38,823 nucleotides of DNA from Clostridia bacterium. GTDB taxonomy: Bacteria > Bacillota > Clostridia > Oscillospirales > Acutalibacteraceae. Shown piece after piece: positions 16,273 to 25,092 of the stretch; the stretch's first letter is position 1, and every line of letters begins with the position of its first letter. The stretch is from positions 1-38,823 of the forward strand of contig JAGAVE010000002.1 of assembly GCA_017942105.1 (NCBI GenBank). The letters run 5' to 3'. The translations under genes were made by a program, and so were the position numbers. The notes below the pieces were generated by a model, which saw only the letters and a list, made by a program, of their open reading frames with translations, was not told the DNA's origin and ran no database searches.

Positions 16273-16323
16273 ATTAAATGACAGATATTTTGTTGGAAAA
16301 TTAATAAAGCGAGGTTGAGGTTT

Positions 16324-18462
16324 ATGACAAAGATTATTGCTTTTATTATGGCCGTTTTTACCTGGCTCGGTGCGGTTTTAAATCCCGGTTGGGTTAAAAC
16401 CGAAGGAATTTACGGTGAAACCCGGGAAAGGGTTCAGACCGTGTTCGATGAAGGCGAGTTTATTATGGGCGAGAATGATCTCGTTGTTGCTCCTGACGGT
16501 GACGACAGCAATCCCGGTACTCCCGAAGCTCCCCTTAAAACGCTTGAGAGAGCAAAAGAACTTCTTAAAGCGGATGATTCCGAAGCTTGCGTAACGGTTT
16601 GGTTCAGAGAGGGTACATACACGGTAAGCGAAACCGTTGAATTTACGGCTGAGGATAGAGAAAATGTTCTTTACCGTTCATATCCCGGTGAAAAGGTTGA
16701 ATTCTCAGGATCAAAGGAGATCAAGGACTTCAGCGAAACAACAATCAACGGCGTTAAAGCTTTTGTAACTGATGTCAATATAGATTCGGACGATGATTAT
16801 TTCCATTCACTTTTCAAGGGAGATAAGCGCCTTGCCCGTCCTAAATATCCTAAAGAGGATGTATTCAAGGTAGCAGATCCGAGCGAAAGCGAAGGCAGTG
16901 CAAATTCGTGGGACCCGTATTTCTTTATATTTTCTCTTGCTTTTTACGCGCATAAAGAGGATGTTCTTGACTTTGCAAACGCAGGCGATGTTACGGTTAA
17001 GATTATGCACTTCTGGTGCGATGAGATTCTGCCGATGAAATCTGTTGATACCTCAACAGGCAGAATTGAAACAACCAAGGCTACGGCAATGAGAATCAGA
17101 GTTGATGATAACTACATCTTCGAAAATGTTAAGGAAGCTCTTTGTGAACCGGGCGAATGGTACCTCGACAGAGCGGAAGAGAAGCTCTACTACATCCCCG
17201 AAGAGGGCGATACTGTTGAAAATACGGTTCTTCAGGCAGGCGTTACGGAAGAACTTGTAAACTTTAAAGATGCAGAAAATATCTCTTTTCAGGGTATTGA
17301 TTTTATAAATACGGATTGGGATTATGTTGACGGAACACACACGGGAAGGCCGTTCTCAAAGGATCATCCTTTATACGGTAATGTTAAGTACGGCACAGAC
17401 CATCCGCAGGCCGCCTTCGAAGTTCCTGCAGCGATTTATATCGAAGGTTCTAAGGGAATTGACTTCACAGATTGCCGTTTTGAAAACATTTCATATACAG
17501 CAGTCAAGTTTGATAAGGGCGCTCAGAATTGCGATATCACAAGCTGTCTGTTCAACGAAATCGGCGCTAATGCTGTTTTTATCCACGGTGATTTCGTTGT
17601 CCCTGCAACAACAAAGAATATCAATGTCCACGATTGTCATATCAGCAATTACGGCAGAATTTACAATAACGCAATCGGTATCCTTCTGACTCATGCATAC
17701 GATTGTGACCTGACATACAACGAAGTTCACGATGGCTGGTATACGGGAATTTCTGTCGGTTGGAATTGGGGTTATTCAGACCACCCGACAAATAAAATCA
17801 ACATCAGTAATAACCTTATTTATAACATCGGTAACGCGTGGCTTTCGGATATGGGCGGTATCTATACTCTCGGCGTTCAGCCGGATACCGTTATTTCGGG
17901 AAATGTGATTTATAATGTCGGCTGTGATGAAGGTCAGTACGGTTATGGCGGATGGGGTATATACCTCGATGAAGGCTCAAGCGAAATGCTTGTTGAGAAT
18001 AACCTCGTTTACGATTGCTCATCCGAAACCTTCCATCAGCATTACGGAAGAGATAATATCGTAAGAAACAATATCTTTGCTTTCGGTGGTGAGGGTGCAT
18101 TCATCGTAACAAAGCACGAGGAGCACAATTCTCTTACATTGACTAATAACATCTTCGTAGTGGATGATGCTCCGGTTTATTCCTTTGATACAGAAAAGGA
18201 TTGGTTTGTTGATGACAGCAATCTTTACTGGGACTATAAGCGAGGCGGTAATGTCTATTCGGGTGATAATACAAAACTTTTTGAAAGAAAGTCGCTTGTT
18301 ATTCTCACAGCTCAGGGATATTATAACAACGCAGTTTATGCAGATCCTCTCTTCAAGGATGCTGAGAACAGAGACTTCACTCTTGCAGAAAACAGTCCTG
18401 CACTCGAAGCAGGCTTCGTGCCTTTCGAATACGACGCAGGTACGCTGACGAAGTTTGATTGA
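16324..18462 (+). CDS. Secreted right-handed parallel beta-helix protein, GH141-like
   Basis: The 712-residue protein begins with an export signal (about 1-24). From about residue 48 it reads LVVAPDGDDSNPGTPEAPLKTLERA, the usual opening of secreted beta-helix carbohydrate-active proteins such as GH141 and polysaccharide lyase-like families. A DKRLARPKYP segment lies near 165. A long series of short beta-helix coils (INISNNLIYNIGN, VENNLVYDC, VRNNIFAFGG and similar) covers about 330-640. It probably cleaves a plant or mucin polysaccharide outside the cell. The catalytic residues cannot be placed by eye and GH141 is tentative. GAGGTTG is 9 nt before the ATG at 16324; a TTG at 16315 is less likely. 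Confidence 0.78.
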   Translation: MTKIIAFIMAVFTWLGAVLNPGWVKTEGIYGETRERVQTVFDEGEFIMGENDLVVAPDGDDSNPGTPEAPLKTLERAKELLKADDSEACVTVWFREGTYTVSETVEFTAEDRENVLYRSYPGEKVEFSGSKEIKDFSETTINGVKAFVTDVNIDSDDDYFHSLFKGDKRLARPKYPKEDVFKVADPSESEGSANSWDPYFFIFSLAFYAHKEDVLDFANAGDVTVKIMHFWCDEILPMKSVDTSTGRIETTKATAMRIRVDDNYIFENVKEALCEPGEWYLDRAEEKLYYIPEEGDTVENTVLQAGVTEELVNFKDAENISFQGIDFINTDWDYVDGTHTGRPFSKDHPLYGNVKYGTDHPQAAFEVPAAIYIEGSKGIDFTDCRFENISYTAVKFDKGAQNCDITSCLFNEIGANAVFIHGDFVVPATTKNINVHDCHISNYGRIYNNAIGILLTHAYDCDLTYNEVHDGWYTGISVGWNWGYSDHPTNKINISNNLIYNIGNAWLSDMGGIYTLGVQPDTVISGNVIYNVGCDEGQYGYGGWGIYLDEGSSEMLVENNLVYDCSSETFHQHYGRDNIVRNNIFAFGGEGAFIVTKHEEHNSLTLTNNIFVVDDAPVYSFDTEKDWFVDDSNLYWDYKRGGNVYSGDNTKLFERKSLVILTAQGYYNNAVYADPLFKDAENRDFTLAENSPALEAGFVPFEYDAGTLTKFD

Positions 18463-18480
18463 GTTTAAGTTGAATAAACG

Positions 18481-18513
18481 AAAAACCATCGGGATAAGCT
18501 CCTGATGGTTTTT
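18481..18513. terminator. Bidirectional terminator
   Basis: AAAAACCATCGGGA (18481-18494) pairs with 18500-18513 over 14 bp with one wobble. A/T runs are built into both ends. It lies between two convergent genes. Confidence 0.87.
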
Positions 18514-18540
18514 CTCAATAATAATGAAATTTAATATTTA

Positions 18541-19896
18541 TCAGCCAACGGTAATCTCTGCCTGCGCCTGATTTCCCGCGGCATCAACTGCTATGATTGT
18601 GTATGTGTCGCCTGATATGCCGTTGGGGTCTGTTACCGTAAGGGGATAGTCCCATTTGTAATTTTCAATACGGGTGAAAAATTCGCCGTTTTTGCAGATG
18701 CGATAGTAAGCAATGCCGAAGTTGTCTTCAGAAGCATCCCAGCTTATCGTTATACCGTTTTCGTCTGAAACGATTGTTGCGTTTGCAGGAGCTGTGGGGT
18801 TTTCTGTTTCAAGCACATATCCGTTTGCAACATAGTCACGGTAGGTTTCAATATACATATCCTTAACAAGGTTTGGTGAGTAGTAGTGGGAATAAGAGAA
18901 TGCGATAATGTTTTCGCAGTAGCGTGAAGCAACATCGAGCTGCATAACGAAACGGTCAAGTGTAGCTGTGACGGATTCAATGTTTTCTGTCTCAGGTCGG
19001 AGTATTGTTCCGCCAAGAATGCTCGGACCCGTTGCAATGTCAAAGTTTTCGCAGTTTGCCCAGAGCTTTATATCAGCATCAGCTTTTTTTGCCGCATTGG
19101 AGTACATTTCCCAAATTCTTACAAGGTTATCCTCTTCAATCCAATCAGCGCCGATTGCGTCCTGAGGTGCAACGATATCGCCGTCTCTGAAAGCTGTTTT
19201 TTCAAAGAATGTGAGCCACTGTGAATAGGTTGCAACATCGCCGAGGTCGAGGTAGTGAGCTGTGTAAGGGCTTATCATCATCGGTAGGGCAGGGTCAACC
19301 TCTGTTGCACGGTTGAGAACGGTGTTAAAGCCCTTGACCATTTTGTTCATAAGAGGTCCGCAGTTTATCTGATTGTTTATTTCAAGAGTGAAATACCAGC
19401 CGTAGAAATTATCGGGGCTGACAGAATAGTAGCTGTCGTAAATATCTTCAAGCATATCGGCCGTAATTGCGCAGACGGATTTATATTCACCCGTGAAATT
19501 GCCGAGCAACCAGAATGAATCAAACATCGTCAGACCGACGAAAACCTTGATATCCGTACCCTTGCAGGCTTCAAGGGCTGCCTCAACGACATCTCCACCG
19601 AAGGTCGCACCGTCGAAAGCAGGGATGGTGCTGTCATAATAAACAGTCCAGTTGCCGTCTGCGTCCATATTTGCAAGGTCCTGCAAAACGAGGTATTCGA
19701 TGCCGTCGCGTTGCATACATTCTATTTCTGCGCTCCAACGCTCCTCGTCCCATGTGCTGCTCATCCACGACTGAAGAAATGTGCCGCTGATTTCAGGTGC
19801 ACATTTGCGTTCGGGAAGCTGTGAATCTCCGAATGGTGTTGCGACAGTTATGAAGGATATCAGCGCAATAAGAAAATTTTTGATAAAACTCAACAT
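18541..19896 (-). CDS. Secreted DUF4434-type TIM-barrel protein with C-terminal Fn3-like domain
   Basis: The 451-residue product has an N-terminal export signal (about 1-24). The main domain (about 35-365) starts with ISGTFLQSWMSSTWDEERW and contains GIEYLVLQDLANMD, GWYFTLEINN and IVAPQDAIGADW, matching DUF4434, a barrel related to glycoside hydrolases. The C-terminus (about 370-451) has a fibronectin-III-like pattern (ISWDASEDNFGIAYYRICKNGEF). The acidic residues in LEINN and the PQD motif are plausible active-site candidates, but this is not proven. AAGGAG is 8 nt before the ATG. It converges with the beta-helix gene at a shared terminator. Confidence 0.8.
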   Translation of the reverse strand: MLSFIKNFLIALISFITVATPFGDSQLPERKCAPEISGTFLQSWMSSTWDEERWSAEIECMQRDGIEYLVLQDLANMDADGNWTVYYDSTIPAFDGATFGGDVVEAALEACKGTDIKVFVGLTMFDSFWLLGNFTGEYKSVCAITADMLEDIYDSYYSVSPDNFYGWYFTLEINNQINCGPLMNKMVKGFNTVLNRATEVDPALPMMISPYTAHYLDLGDVATYSQWLTFFEKTAFRDGDIVAPQDAIGADWIEEDNLVRIWEMYSNAAKKADADIKLWANCENFDIATGPSILGGTILRPETENIESVTATLDRFVMQLDVASRYCENIIAFSYSHYYSPNLVKDMYIETYRDYVANGYVLETENPTAPANATIVSDENGITISWDASEDNFGIAYYRICKNGEFFTRIENYKWDYPLTVTDPNGISGDTYTIIAVDAAGNQAQAEITVG

Positions 19897-19936
19897 ACTA
19901 AAACTCCTTGTTTTGAAAAATTAGCTTAACGCTGTC

Positions 19937-19945
19937 ATTATAGCA
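19937..19945 (-). promoter_or_regulatory. Extended -10 promoter of the DUF4434 gene
   Basis: On the minus strand TGCTATAAT matches TGnTATAAT, about 40 nt before the start codon. No good -35 is present. Confidence 0.55.
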
Positions 19946-20257
19946 CACAATATTTGAATTTTCCACATAAAGGTGATTTTTATGTCCGGGCGAATGGGCA
20001 GGAGTAAGGATGATATCAAAGCTTGAAAAAATATGCAAAAATTTTCGGTTTTATGCAATAATTATGAATAATATTCAATGCGACTTTTGCACCTGAAAAT
20101 ATATTGAATTTTCTTACATCAAATTTGCTTCAAAGTGTTGAAATTGGGCGAAAAAAGTGTTATATTTATATGAACTTGTAATTTTGCATAGATTATTTGC
20201 GAGTTTTTGCAGTAGCTTGTGCAGGTTTACAAAAAGTGATTTTTTGCAAATTTTTTG
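19946..20257. other. AT-rich spacer upstream of argG
   Basis: No gene is visible. The stretch is rich in TGCA/ATGCA half-sites and includes one candidate arginine-repressor dyad (20051-20078). Nothing else stands out. Confidence 0.5.
20051..20078. promoter_or_regulatory. Candidate ArgR-type operator
   Basis: TGAATAATATTCA (20065-20077) is a perfect odd palindrome, with a partial repeat ATGCAATAAT just before it. ARG boxes have TGAAT and ATTCA arms, but four bases apart rather than three, so the fit is imperfect. It lies about 215 bp before the argG promoter's -10. Confidence 0.28.
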
Positions 20258-20286
20258 TTGCATATTTATACACATCGTGTTAATAT
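20258..20286 (+). promoter_or_regulatory. Promoter of the arg-car operon
   Basis: TTGCAT (20258-20263) and TAATAT (20281-20286) are exactly 17 bp apart. Initiation near 20293 gives a leader of about 37 nt before argG. Confidence 0.62.
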
Positions 20287-20329
20287 ATGTGCATAAAAGC
20301 AAGCAGAAATGCATACTGGAGGTTTTGTT

Positions 20330-21559
20330 ATGAATAAAGAAAACATAAAGAAGGTTGTCCTTGCTTACTCAGGCGGTCTTGATACTTCAATCATCATCCC
20401 TTGGCTTAAGGAAAACTATAACAACTGTGAGGTTATCGCAGTATCAGGTAATGTTGGTCAGGCAAGCGAGCTTGAAGGTCTTGAAGAGAAGGCTATCAAG
20501 ACAGGCGCTTCTAAGATCTATATCGAAGACCTTACAAAGGAATTTCTTGAGGAATATGTTTTCCCCGGAATTCAGGCAGGAGCAAAGTATGAGGATTATC
20601 TCCTTGGTACAGCTTATGCCCGTCCTCCCATCGCTAAGAGAATCGCTGAAATCGCAATTGCAGAAGGTGCAGACGCTATCTGCCACGGTTGCACAGGTAA
20701 GGGTAACGACCAGGTAAGATTTGAGCTTGCCATCAAAGCATTTGCTCCCGACATGCCGATCATCGCTCCGTGGAGAGAGTGGGATATCAAGTCTCGTGAA
20801 GAGGAAATCGAATACGCTGAGGCTCACAATGTTCCCCTTAAAATCAGCCGTGAAACAAACTATTCAAAGGATAAGAACATCTGGCACCTTTCTCACGAAG
20901 GTCTTGATCTTGAAGATCCTGCAAATGAGCCGCTTTATAACAAGGAAGGCTTCCTTGAAATGGGCGTTTCTCCCGAAATGGCTCCCGATGTTCCGACATA
21001 TGTAACAATCCACTTCGAGAAGGGTGTTCCGACCGCTGTTGACGGCGTTGAAATGGACGCAGTTTCTCTCGTTGCAAAGCTCAATGAGCTCGGCGGTGCA
21101 AACGGTATCGGTCTTCTTGACATTGTTGAAAACAGACTTGTTGGTATGAAATGCCGCGGCGTTTATGAGACACCTGGCGGAGCTATTCTCTACAAGGCTC
21201 ACGAGGTTCTTGAAACAATCACTCTTGATAAGGAAACAGCTCATTACAAGGCACTTGTTGCTCAGAAGCTTGCTGAGCTTACATACAACGCTCAGTGGTA
21301 TACACCGCTTACGGAAGCAATTCTTGCATTTGTTAAGGAAACTCAGAAGACAGTTACAGGTGATGTTAAGCTCAAGCTCTATAAGGGCAATATGATCAAT
21401 GCCGGTGTTACATCACCGTTCTCACTCTACGATCCTGAAATCGCAACTTTCGATGAGGATAATGTTTACAATCAGGCTGATTCAGCAGGATTCATTAACC
21501 TCTACGGTCTTCCCATCAAGGTTTATGCTAAGATGAAGGCTAAGAATAACCTTAAATAA
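20330..21559 (+). CDS. argG: Argininosuccinate synthase
   Basis: ArgG joins citrulline and aspartate with ATP to give argininosuccinate. The 409-residue protein has the ATP pyrophosphatase P-loop [10 protein letters not shown] near the N-terminus. Other diagnostic segments are [34 protein letters not shown] and the substrate-binding NLWHLS-type stretch (here [15 protein letters not shown]). The length is typical. TGGAGG lies before the ATG at 20330; a 5'-extended start at 20309 is rejected. It is the first gene of the arg-car operon, followed by argH after 25 nt. Confidence 0.98.
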   Translation: MNKENIKKVVLAYSGGLDTSIIIPWLKENYNNCEVIAVSGNVGQASELEGLEEKAIKTGASKIYIEDLTKEFLEEYVFPGIQAGAKYEDYLLGTAYARPPIAKRIAEIAIAEGADAICHGCTGKGNDQVRFELAIKAFAPDMPIIAPWREWDIKSREEEIEYAEAHNVPLKISRETNYSKDKNIWHLSHEGLDLEDPANEPLYNKEGFLEMGVSPEMAPDVPTYVTIHFEKGVPTAVDGVEMDAVSLVAKLNELGGANGIGLLDIVENRLVGMKCRGVYETPGGAILYKAHEVLETITLDKETAHYKALVAQKLAELTYNAQWYTPLTEAILAFVKETQKTVTGDVKLKLYKGNMINAGVTSPFSLYDPEIATFDEDNVYNQADSAGFINLYGLPIKVYAKMKAKNNLK

Positions 21560-21584
21560 TCAACATCAGTTCGGAGAAATTACT

Positions 21585-22958
21585 ATGGAAAAAATGTGGG
21601 CAGGAAGATTTCAAAAGGCTCTCGATAAAGAGGCAGACGACTTTAACTCTTCCATTCATTTTGACTGCAAAATGTATAAGCAGGATATCACAGGCTCAAT
21701 GAAGCACGCGGCAATGCTTGCTATGCAGGGCATTATCAGCGATGATGACTGTGATAAGATAACCGCAGGTCTTCAGTCTATTCTTGATGACCTTAACAGC
21801 GGTGACCTCGCTTTTGATATGGACGCAGAGGATATTCATATGTTCGTCGAGTCTGAGCTTACTAAGCGTATCGGCGATGTCGGCAAGAGACTTCATACGG
21901 CAAGAAGCCGCAACGATCAGGTTGCGGTTGATATCCGTCTCTTCCTTCGTGACGAAACAAACGAAATCATCGCTCTTGTCAGAAAGCTTCTCGCCGCAAT
22001 CCTTTCGCAGGCAAAAGCTCACAAGACTTCCATTCTTCCCGGATATACTCATCTCCAGAGAGCGCAGCCGATAACATTTGCTCATCATCTTCTTGCTTAT
22101 GCAATGATGTTTACCCGTGATATCGGCAGGCTCGAGGACGCTCTTAAGAGAATGAACTATTCTCCGCTCGGCTCCTGCGCTCTTTCGGGAACAACATATA
22201 ACACAAACCGCGAATTCGTTGCTGAGGCTCTCGGTTTTGACGGCATTACGCTTAACAGCATCGACGGCGTTTCTGACCGTGACTTCTGCGTTGAGCTTAT
22301 GAGCGCTTATTCAACGATTATGATGCACCTTTCCCGTTTCTCGGAGGAAATTATCCTCTGGTCAAGCTGGGAGTTCAAATTCATTGAGCTTGATGACAGC
22401 TACACAACGGGTTCAAGCATTATGCCGCAGAAGAAAAATCCTGATATGGCTGAGCTTGTCCGCGGTAAGACGGGTCGCGTTTACGGCAATCTTTTCACTA
22501 TGCTCACGGTGCTCAAGGGTATTCCTCTTGCTTATAACAAGGATATGCAGGAAGACAAGGAATGTATCTTTGACAGTATTGACACCTTGAAGCAGTGCCT
22601 TAAGGTGTTTGCGCCGATGATTGAAACGATGACCGTTTTGACTGATAATATGTATTCGGCAGCTCAGAAGGGCTTTATCAATGCAACTGACCTTGCAGAT
22701 TATCTTACAAAGAAGGGTATGCCCTTCAGAAGTGCGTACAAAATCGTTGGTCAGATTGTTGCTTTTTGCATAAATAACAATTTAGTGCTTGAAACTATGC
22801 CTCTTGAGGATTATAATAAATACAGTGATCTTTTTGAAGAAGATCTTTATAAAGAAATATCTCTTGAAACCTGCGTTTCTAAAAGAATTTCCGCAGGTGG
22901 TACAGGTATTGAATCCGTTGAGAAGCAGATTGAATATGTAAGCACTTTTATCGATTGA
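21585..22958 (+). CDS. argH: Argininosuccinate lyase
   Basis: ArgH splits argininosuccinate into arginine and fumarate. The 457-residue fumarase/aspartase-superfamily protein carries the signature [12 protein letters not shown], the conserved SRNDQVA and [10 protein letters not shown] motifs, and the usual C-terminal end. The catalytic serine falls in the GSSIMPQ loop. GGAG precedes the ATG. A hairpin with a T run follows it, before argF. Confidence 0.98.
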   Translation: MEKMWAGRFQKALDKEADDFNSSIHFDCKMYKQDITGSMKHAAMLAMQGIISDDDCDKITAGLQSILDDLNSGDLAFDMDAEDIHMFVESELTKRIGDVGKRLHTARSRNDQVAVDIRLFLRDETNEIIALVRKLLAAILSQAKAHKTSILPGYTHLQRAQPITFAHHLLAYAMMFTRDIGRLEDALKRMNYSPLGSCALSGTTYNTNREFVAEALGFDGITLNSIDGVSDRDFCVELMSAYSTIMMHLSRFSEEIILWSSWEFKFIELDDSYTTGSSIMPQKKNPDMAELVRGKTGRVYGNLFTMLTVLKGIPLAYNKDMQEDKECIFDSIDTLKQCLKVFAPMIETMTVLTDNMYSAAQKGFINATDLADYLTKKGMPFRSAYKIVGQIVAFCINNNLVLETMPLEDYNKYSDLFEEDLYKEISLETCVSKRISAGGTGIESVEKQIEYVSTFID

Positions 22959-22964
22959 TAACAA

Positions 22965-22992
22965 GGGGTGGATTTTTATCCGCCCTCTTTTT
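22965..22992 (+). terminator. Intra-operon hairpin between argH and argF
   Basis: GGGTGGAT (22966-22973) pairs with ATCCGCCC (22978-22985) over 8 bp with loop TTTT and then TCTTTTT. It may reduce expression of argF-carAB relative to argGH, or end an argGH transcript. Confidence 0.6.
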
Positions 22993-23022
22993 CGAATATT
23001 GGCACATTTAGGAGGAACCGTA

Positions 23023-24006
23023 ATGGTAGATTTAAAAGGCAGGGATTTCCTGAAATTGCTTGATTTTACAAGCGAAGAAATAGGGTATCTCATCGACCTT
23101 GCCGCCGAGCTTAAAGCAAGGAAAAAGGCAGGTATAACACACAGAATCCACGAGGGCAAGAACATAGCTCTCATTTTTGAAAAAACAAGCACGAGAACCC
23201 GTTGTAGCTTTGAGGTTGCCGCAAGTGACCTTGGTATGGGCTCAACCTACCTCGCAGAAGGTTCGCAGATAGGTAAAAAGGAAAGCATAGCTGATACAGC
23301 AAGGGTTCTCTCGGGAATGTTTGACGGTATTGAATACAGAGGTTACGGACAGGAGCTTGTTGAAGAGCTTGCAAAGTATTCTAAGGTTCCCGTATGGAAC
23401 GGACTTACAAACGAATTCCATCCGACTCAGATTTTAGCCGATTTTCTTACGATTAAGGAGCATTTCGGCTACCTTAAAGGTATAAATTTTGTCTATATGG
23501 GCGATGCTCGCTACAATATGGGTAATTCACTTATGGTTGGCTGTGCTAAGATGGGTCTTAATTTCACTGCGGCGGCACCTGCAAAATATTTCCCGGACAA
23601 GGCTCTTGTTGATGAGTGCCTTGAAATAGCAAAGGAGACAGGTTCTGTTATCCGCTTCTGTGAAGATCCGATTGAAGCTGTTAAGGATGCAAATGTTATC
23701 TACACTGATGTATGGGTTTCAATGGGTGAGCCGATCGAAGTATGGCAGGAGAGAATTGACGACCTTGCTCCGTATCAGGTGAATAAGGCTCTTATGGACG
23801 CGGCGGCAGAAAATGTTGTTTTTATGCATTGTCTTCCTGCTTATCATGACCATAAAACGGCAGTAGGCAAGGAAATGGGCGAAAAATTCGGCCGTGACGC
23901 AATGGAAGTTACGGACGAGGTTTTCGAGAGCGAAAGATCAATCGTTTTCGAAGAGGCAGAAAACAGAATGCATACGATCAAAGCCGTTATGGCAGCGACT
24001 CTTTGA
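23023..24006 (+). CDS. argF: Ornithine carbamoyltransferase
   Basis: ArgF condenses ornithine with carbamoyl phosphate to form citrulline. The 327-residue protein has the carbamoyl-phosphate loop STRTRCSFE, the family-specific motifs FHPTQILAD and VSMGEP, and the ornithine-loop HCLPAYHD with the catalytic cysteine. The SMGE motif and length separate it from aspartate carbamoyltransferase. AGGAGG fits the ATG at 23023; the TTG at 22999 is rejected. The next gene, carA, begins 21 nt downstream, so carbamoyl phosphate is made and used by one operon. Confidence 0.97.
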   Translation: MVDLKGRDFLKLLDFTSEEIGYLIDLAAELKARKKAGITHRIHEGKNIALIFEKTSTRTRCSFEVAASDLGMGSTYLAEGSQIGKKESIADTARVLSGMFDGIEYRGYGQELVEELAKYSKVPVWNGLTNEFHPTQILADFLTIKEHFGYLKGINFVYMGDARYNMGNSLMVGCAKMGLNFTAAAPAKYFPDKALVDECLEIAKETGSVIRFCEDPIEAVKDANVIYTDVWVSMGEPIEVWQERIDDLAPYQVNKALMDAAAENVVFMHCLPAYHDHKTAVGKEMGEKFGRDAMEVTDEVFESERSIVFEEAENRMHTIKAVMAATL

Positions 24007-24027
24007 TAGTAAATAGGAGGTTTTCGG

Positions 24028-25092
24028 ATGAAAAAAGTTTACATTGTTCTTGAAGACGGTCATGTTTTTGAGGGTGAAAGATTCGGCGCTGAAGGCGAGG
24101 CGATCGGCGAGTTTATCTTCACAACGGGAATGTGCGGTTATGTTGAAACACTTACAGACCCGACTTATTACGGTCAGATAGTAATGCATACTTTCCCGCT
24201 TATCGGAAACTACGGCATTATGGAAGAAGACTTTGAGTGCGATAAGTCATTCATAAAGGCTTATGTTGTCCGTGAATGGTGCGAAGCTCCCTCAAACTTC
24301 AGATGCCAGTACACTGTTGATGAGTATCTTAAGAAGCAGGGAATCGTCGGAGTTTGCGGTGTTGATACAAGAGAGATCACACGCATTATCCGCGATAACG
24401 GCGTTATGAATGCTGTTATTACAGACGATCCTTCAAAGGTTAGTTTTGAAGAGCTTAAGGCTTATGCAATAAAAGATGCAGTTGCTCAGGTAAGCTGCAA
24501 AGAGAAATATACGGTTGAGTCAGAGGAGCATAAGAAGAAGGTTGTTCTTGTTGACTATGGTAAGACAAAGAGCATCATCGCTGAGCTTACAAAGCGTGGC
24601 TGTGATGTAACGGTTGTTCCCTACAACACAACTGCTGAAGAAATCCTTGCACTCGGCGCTGACGGAATCGTTCTTTCAAACGGCCCCGCAGACCCGAAGG
24701 ATAATATGGATGCTGTTGAAGAAATTAAAAAGCTTATCTCAAAAGCACCTATGCTTGGAATCGGACTTGGTCATCAGCTTGCGGCTCTTGCTCTCGGCGG
24801 AGACACCGTGAAGATGCAGTACGGTCACCACGGTGCAAATCAGCCTGTTAAGAGCACTGAATCAGGCAAGACTTATATCACAAGTCAGAATCACGGCTAC
24901 GAGGTGGTTGCAAATAGTCTTAGTTGTGCAACAGAAAGCTTCGTGAATGCCAATGACGGTACTTGTGAAGGAATGAAATATGCGGACAAGCTTCTTATAA
25001 CAACTCAGTTCCATCCCGAAGCTTGTATCAGCCCCTTGAACACACACTATGTTTACGATGAATTTATCACTATGATGGGAGGTAATGACTGA
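24028..25092 (+). CDS. carA: Carbamoyl-phosphate synthase small subunit, glutaminase cysteine missing
   Basis: CarA normally hydrolyses glutamine and passes ammonia to CarB. The 354-residue protein has the N-terminal CarA domain with FTTGMCGYVETLTDP and a class I glutamine amidotransferase domain from about residue 183. The nucleophile motif is usually GICLGHQ. Here it is GIGLGHQ, with Gly246 encoded by GGA, two base changes from a cysteine codon. His329 and Glu331 of the triad remain (FHPEAC). Glutaminase activity should be lost, so the subunit may be structural and the enzyme ammonia-dependent, as in animal CPS1. AGGAGG precedes the ATG. The stop overlaps the carB start by 1 nt (TGATG). Confidence 0.95.
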   Translation: MKKVYIVLEDGHVFEGERFGAEGEAIGEFIFTTGMCGYVETLTDPTYYGQIVMHTFPLIGNYGIMEEDFECDKSFIKAYVVREWCEAPSNFRCQYTVDEYLKKQGIVGVCGVDTREITRIIRDNGVMNAVITDDPSKVSFEELKAYAIKDAVAQVSCKEKYTVESEEHKKKVVLVDYGKTKSIIAELTKRGCDVTVVPYNTTAEEILALGADGIVLSNGPADPKDNMDAVEEIKKLISKAPMLGIGLGHQLAALALGGDTVKMQYGHHGANQPVKSTESGKTYITSQNHGYEVVANSLSCATESFVNANDGTCEGMKYADKLLITTQFHPEACISPLNTHYVYDEFITMMGGND

